DNA of 7,403 nt from contig CALPPS020000095.1 of assembly GCA_943325515.2 (NCBI GenBank), forward strand, positions 1-7,403, written 5' to 3'. This document shows, piece after piece, positions 7,268 through 7,403 of the stretch (positions are counted from its first letter, which is position 1; every line of letters begins with the position of its first letter). Below the pieces are notes generated by a model. The model was not told where the DNA came from, did not search any database, and was given only the letters and a program-made list of their open reading frames with translations. The translations under genes and the position numbers were made by a program. This DNA is from Flavobacterium psychrophilum. Its GTDB lineage: Bacteria > Bacteroidota > Bacteroidia > Flavobacteriales > Flavobacteriaceae.

Positions 7268-7403
7268 TCAAAAATTATATTTTTTGTAATACATTAACTC
7301 TTTGTAATGCTCAATAATACATGCAAATAATGTATTAATAATAATTTGGGCATCCCCAACATCTATCGCTTTTATCAAATTCATATGAAATTGAAATTTC
7401 ATA
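7268..7403 (-). CDS. C-terminal end of a partial gene, possibly an FCD-domain (FadR/GntR-type) regulator
   Basis: A minus-strand frame enters from the right edge and ends at the TGA at 7270-7268, giving 44 visible residues. The segment FHMNLIKAIDVGDAQIIINT (residues 5-24 of the visible part), followed by LFACIIEHYKELM, has the helical pattern H..L..AI..GD......L....I..H...L, which is typical of the last two helices of FCD effector domains in FadR-type GntR regulators. The match is by eye on a short piece, so the family call is tentative. An ATG lies at 7402-7400, but a free-standing 44-residue protein is less likely than a gene cut by the window edge. It converges on murF across a 237-bp spacer. 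Confidence 0.45.
   Translation of the reverse strand, partial: MKFQFHMNLIKAIDVGDAQIIINTLFACIIEHYKELMYYKKYNF

Noticed and set aside
7205..7294. Small plus-strand frame of 29 codons (MNQFFNFLINIYNLALYKFT...)
   Set aside because: Its hydrophobic, AT-driven composition is what random AT-rich DNA yields. It has no promoter element and overlaps the end of the converging partial gene.

Overview
The window looks like a chromosomal segment of a Flavobacteriaceae bacterium (Bacteroidota), most likely Flavobacterium or a close relative. Four things point there: very AT-rich DNA, start codons without Shine-Dalgarno sequences, Bacteroidota-type promoter elements (TAnnTTTG), and a porU / gldJ pair, which belongs to the type IX secretion system (T9SS) and gliding machinery. 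The species cannot be told from the sequence.

Layout, left to right. Positions 1-3725 (minus strand) are one open frame running off the left edge: the first 1241 codons of PorU, the gingipain-like cysteine protease that acts as the T9SS sortase. A 206-bp region (3726-3931) separates it from the divergent gldJ (3932-5644, plus). That region holds good candidate promoter elements for both genes and an A6T11 tract. gldJ encodes an outer-membrane lipoprotein with a formylglycine-generating-enzyme (FGE) fold whose catalytic cysteines are absent. A strong hairpin terminator (5666-5694) follows it. murF (5713-6996, plus) starts only 18 bases after that hairpin and encodes the last cytoplasmic ligase of peptidoglycan precursor synthesis. 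A second hairpin terminator (6999-7030) closes murF. A 237-bp AT-rich spacer follows. At the right edge (7268-7403, minus) is the probable C-terminal end of another gene, tentatively an FCD-domain (FadR/GntR-type) regulator.

How the genes work together. PorU removes the C-terminal sorting domain of T9SS cargo at the cell surface and attaches the cargo. GldJ is needed in F. johnsoniae for gliding and for T9SS function, partly by stabilising GldK. The two therefore serve the same apparatus from divergent units. murF is a housekeeping cell-wall gene, and its closeness to gldJ may be only positional.

I found no RNA gene, CRISPR array, insertion sequence or attachment site. The window is mostly a well-known conserved locus. 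The points worth a second look are the facing promoters between porU and gldJ, the enzymatically dead FGE fold of GldJ with its two large insertions, and murF sitting directly behind a terminator with no evident promoter.
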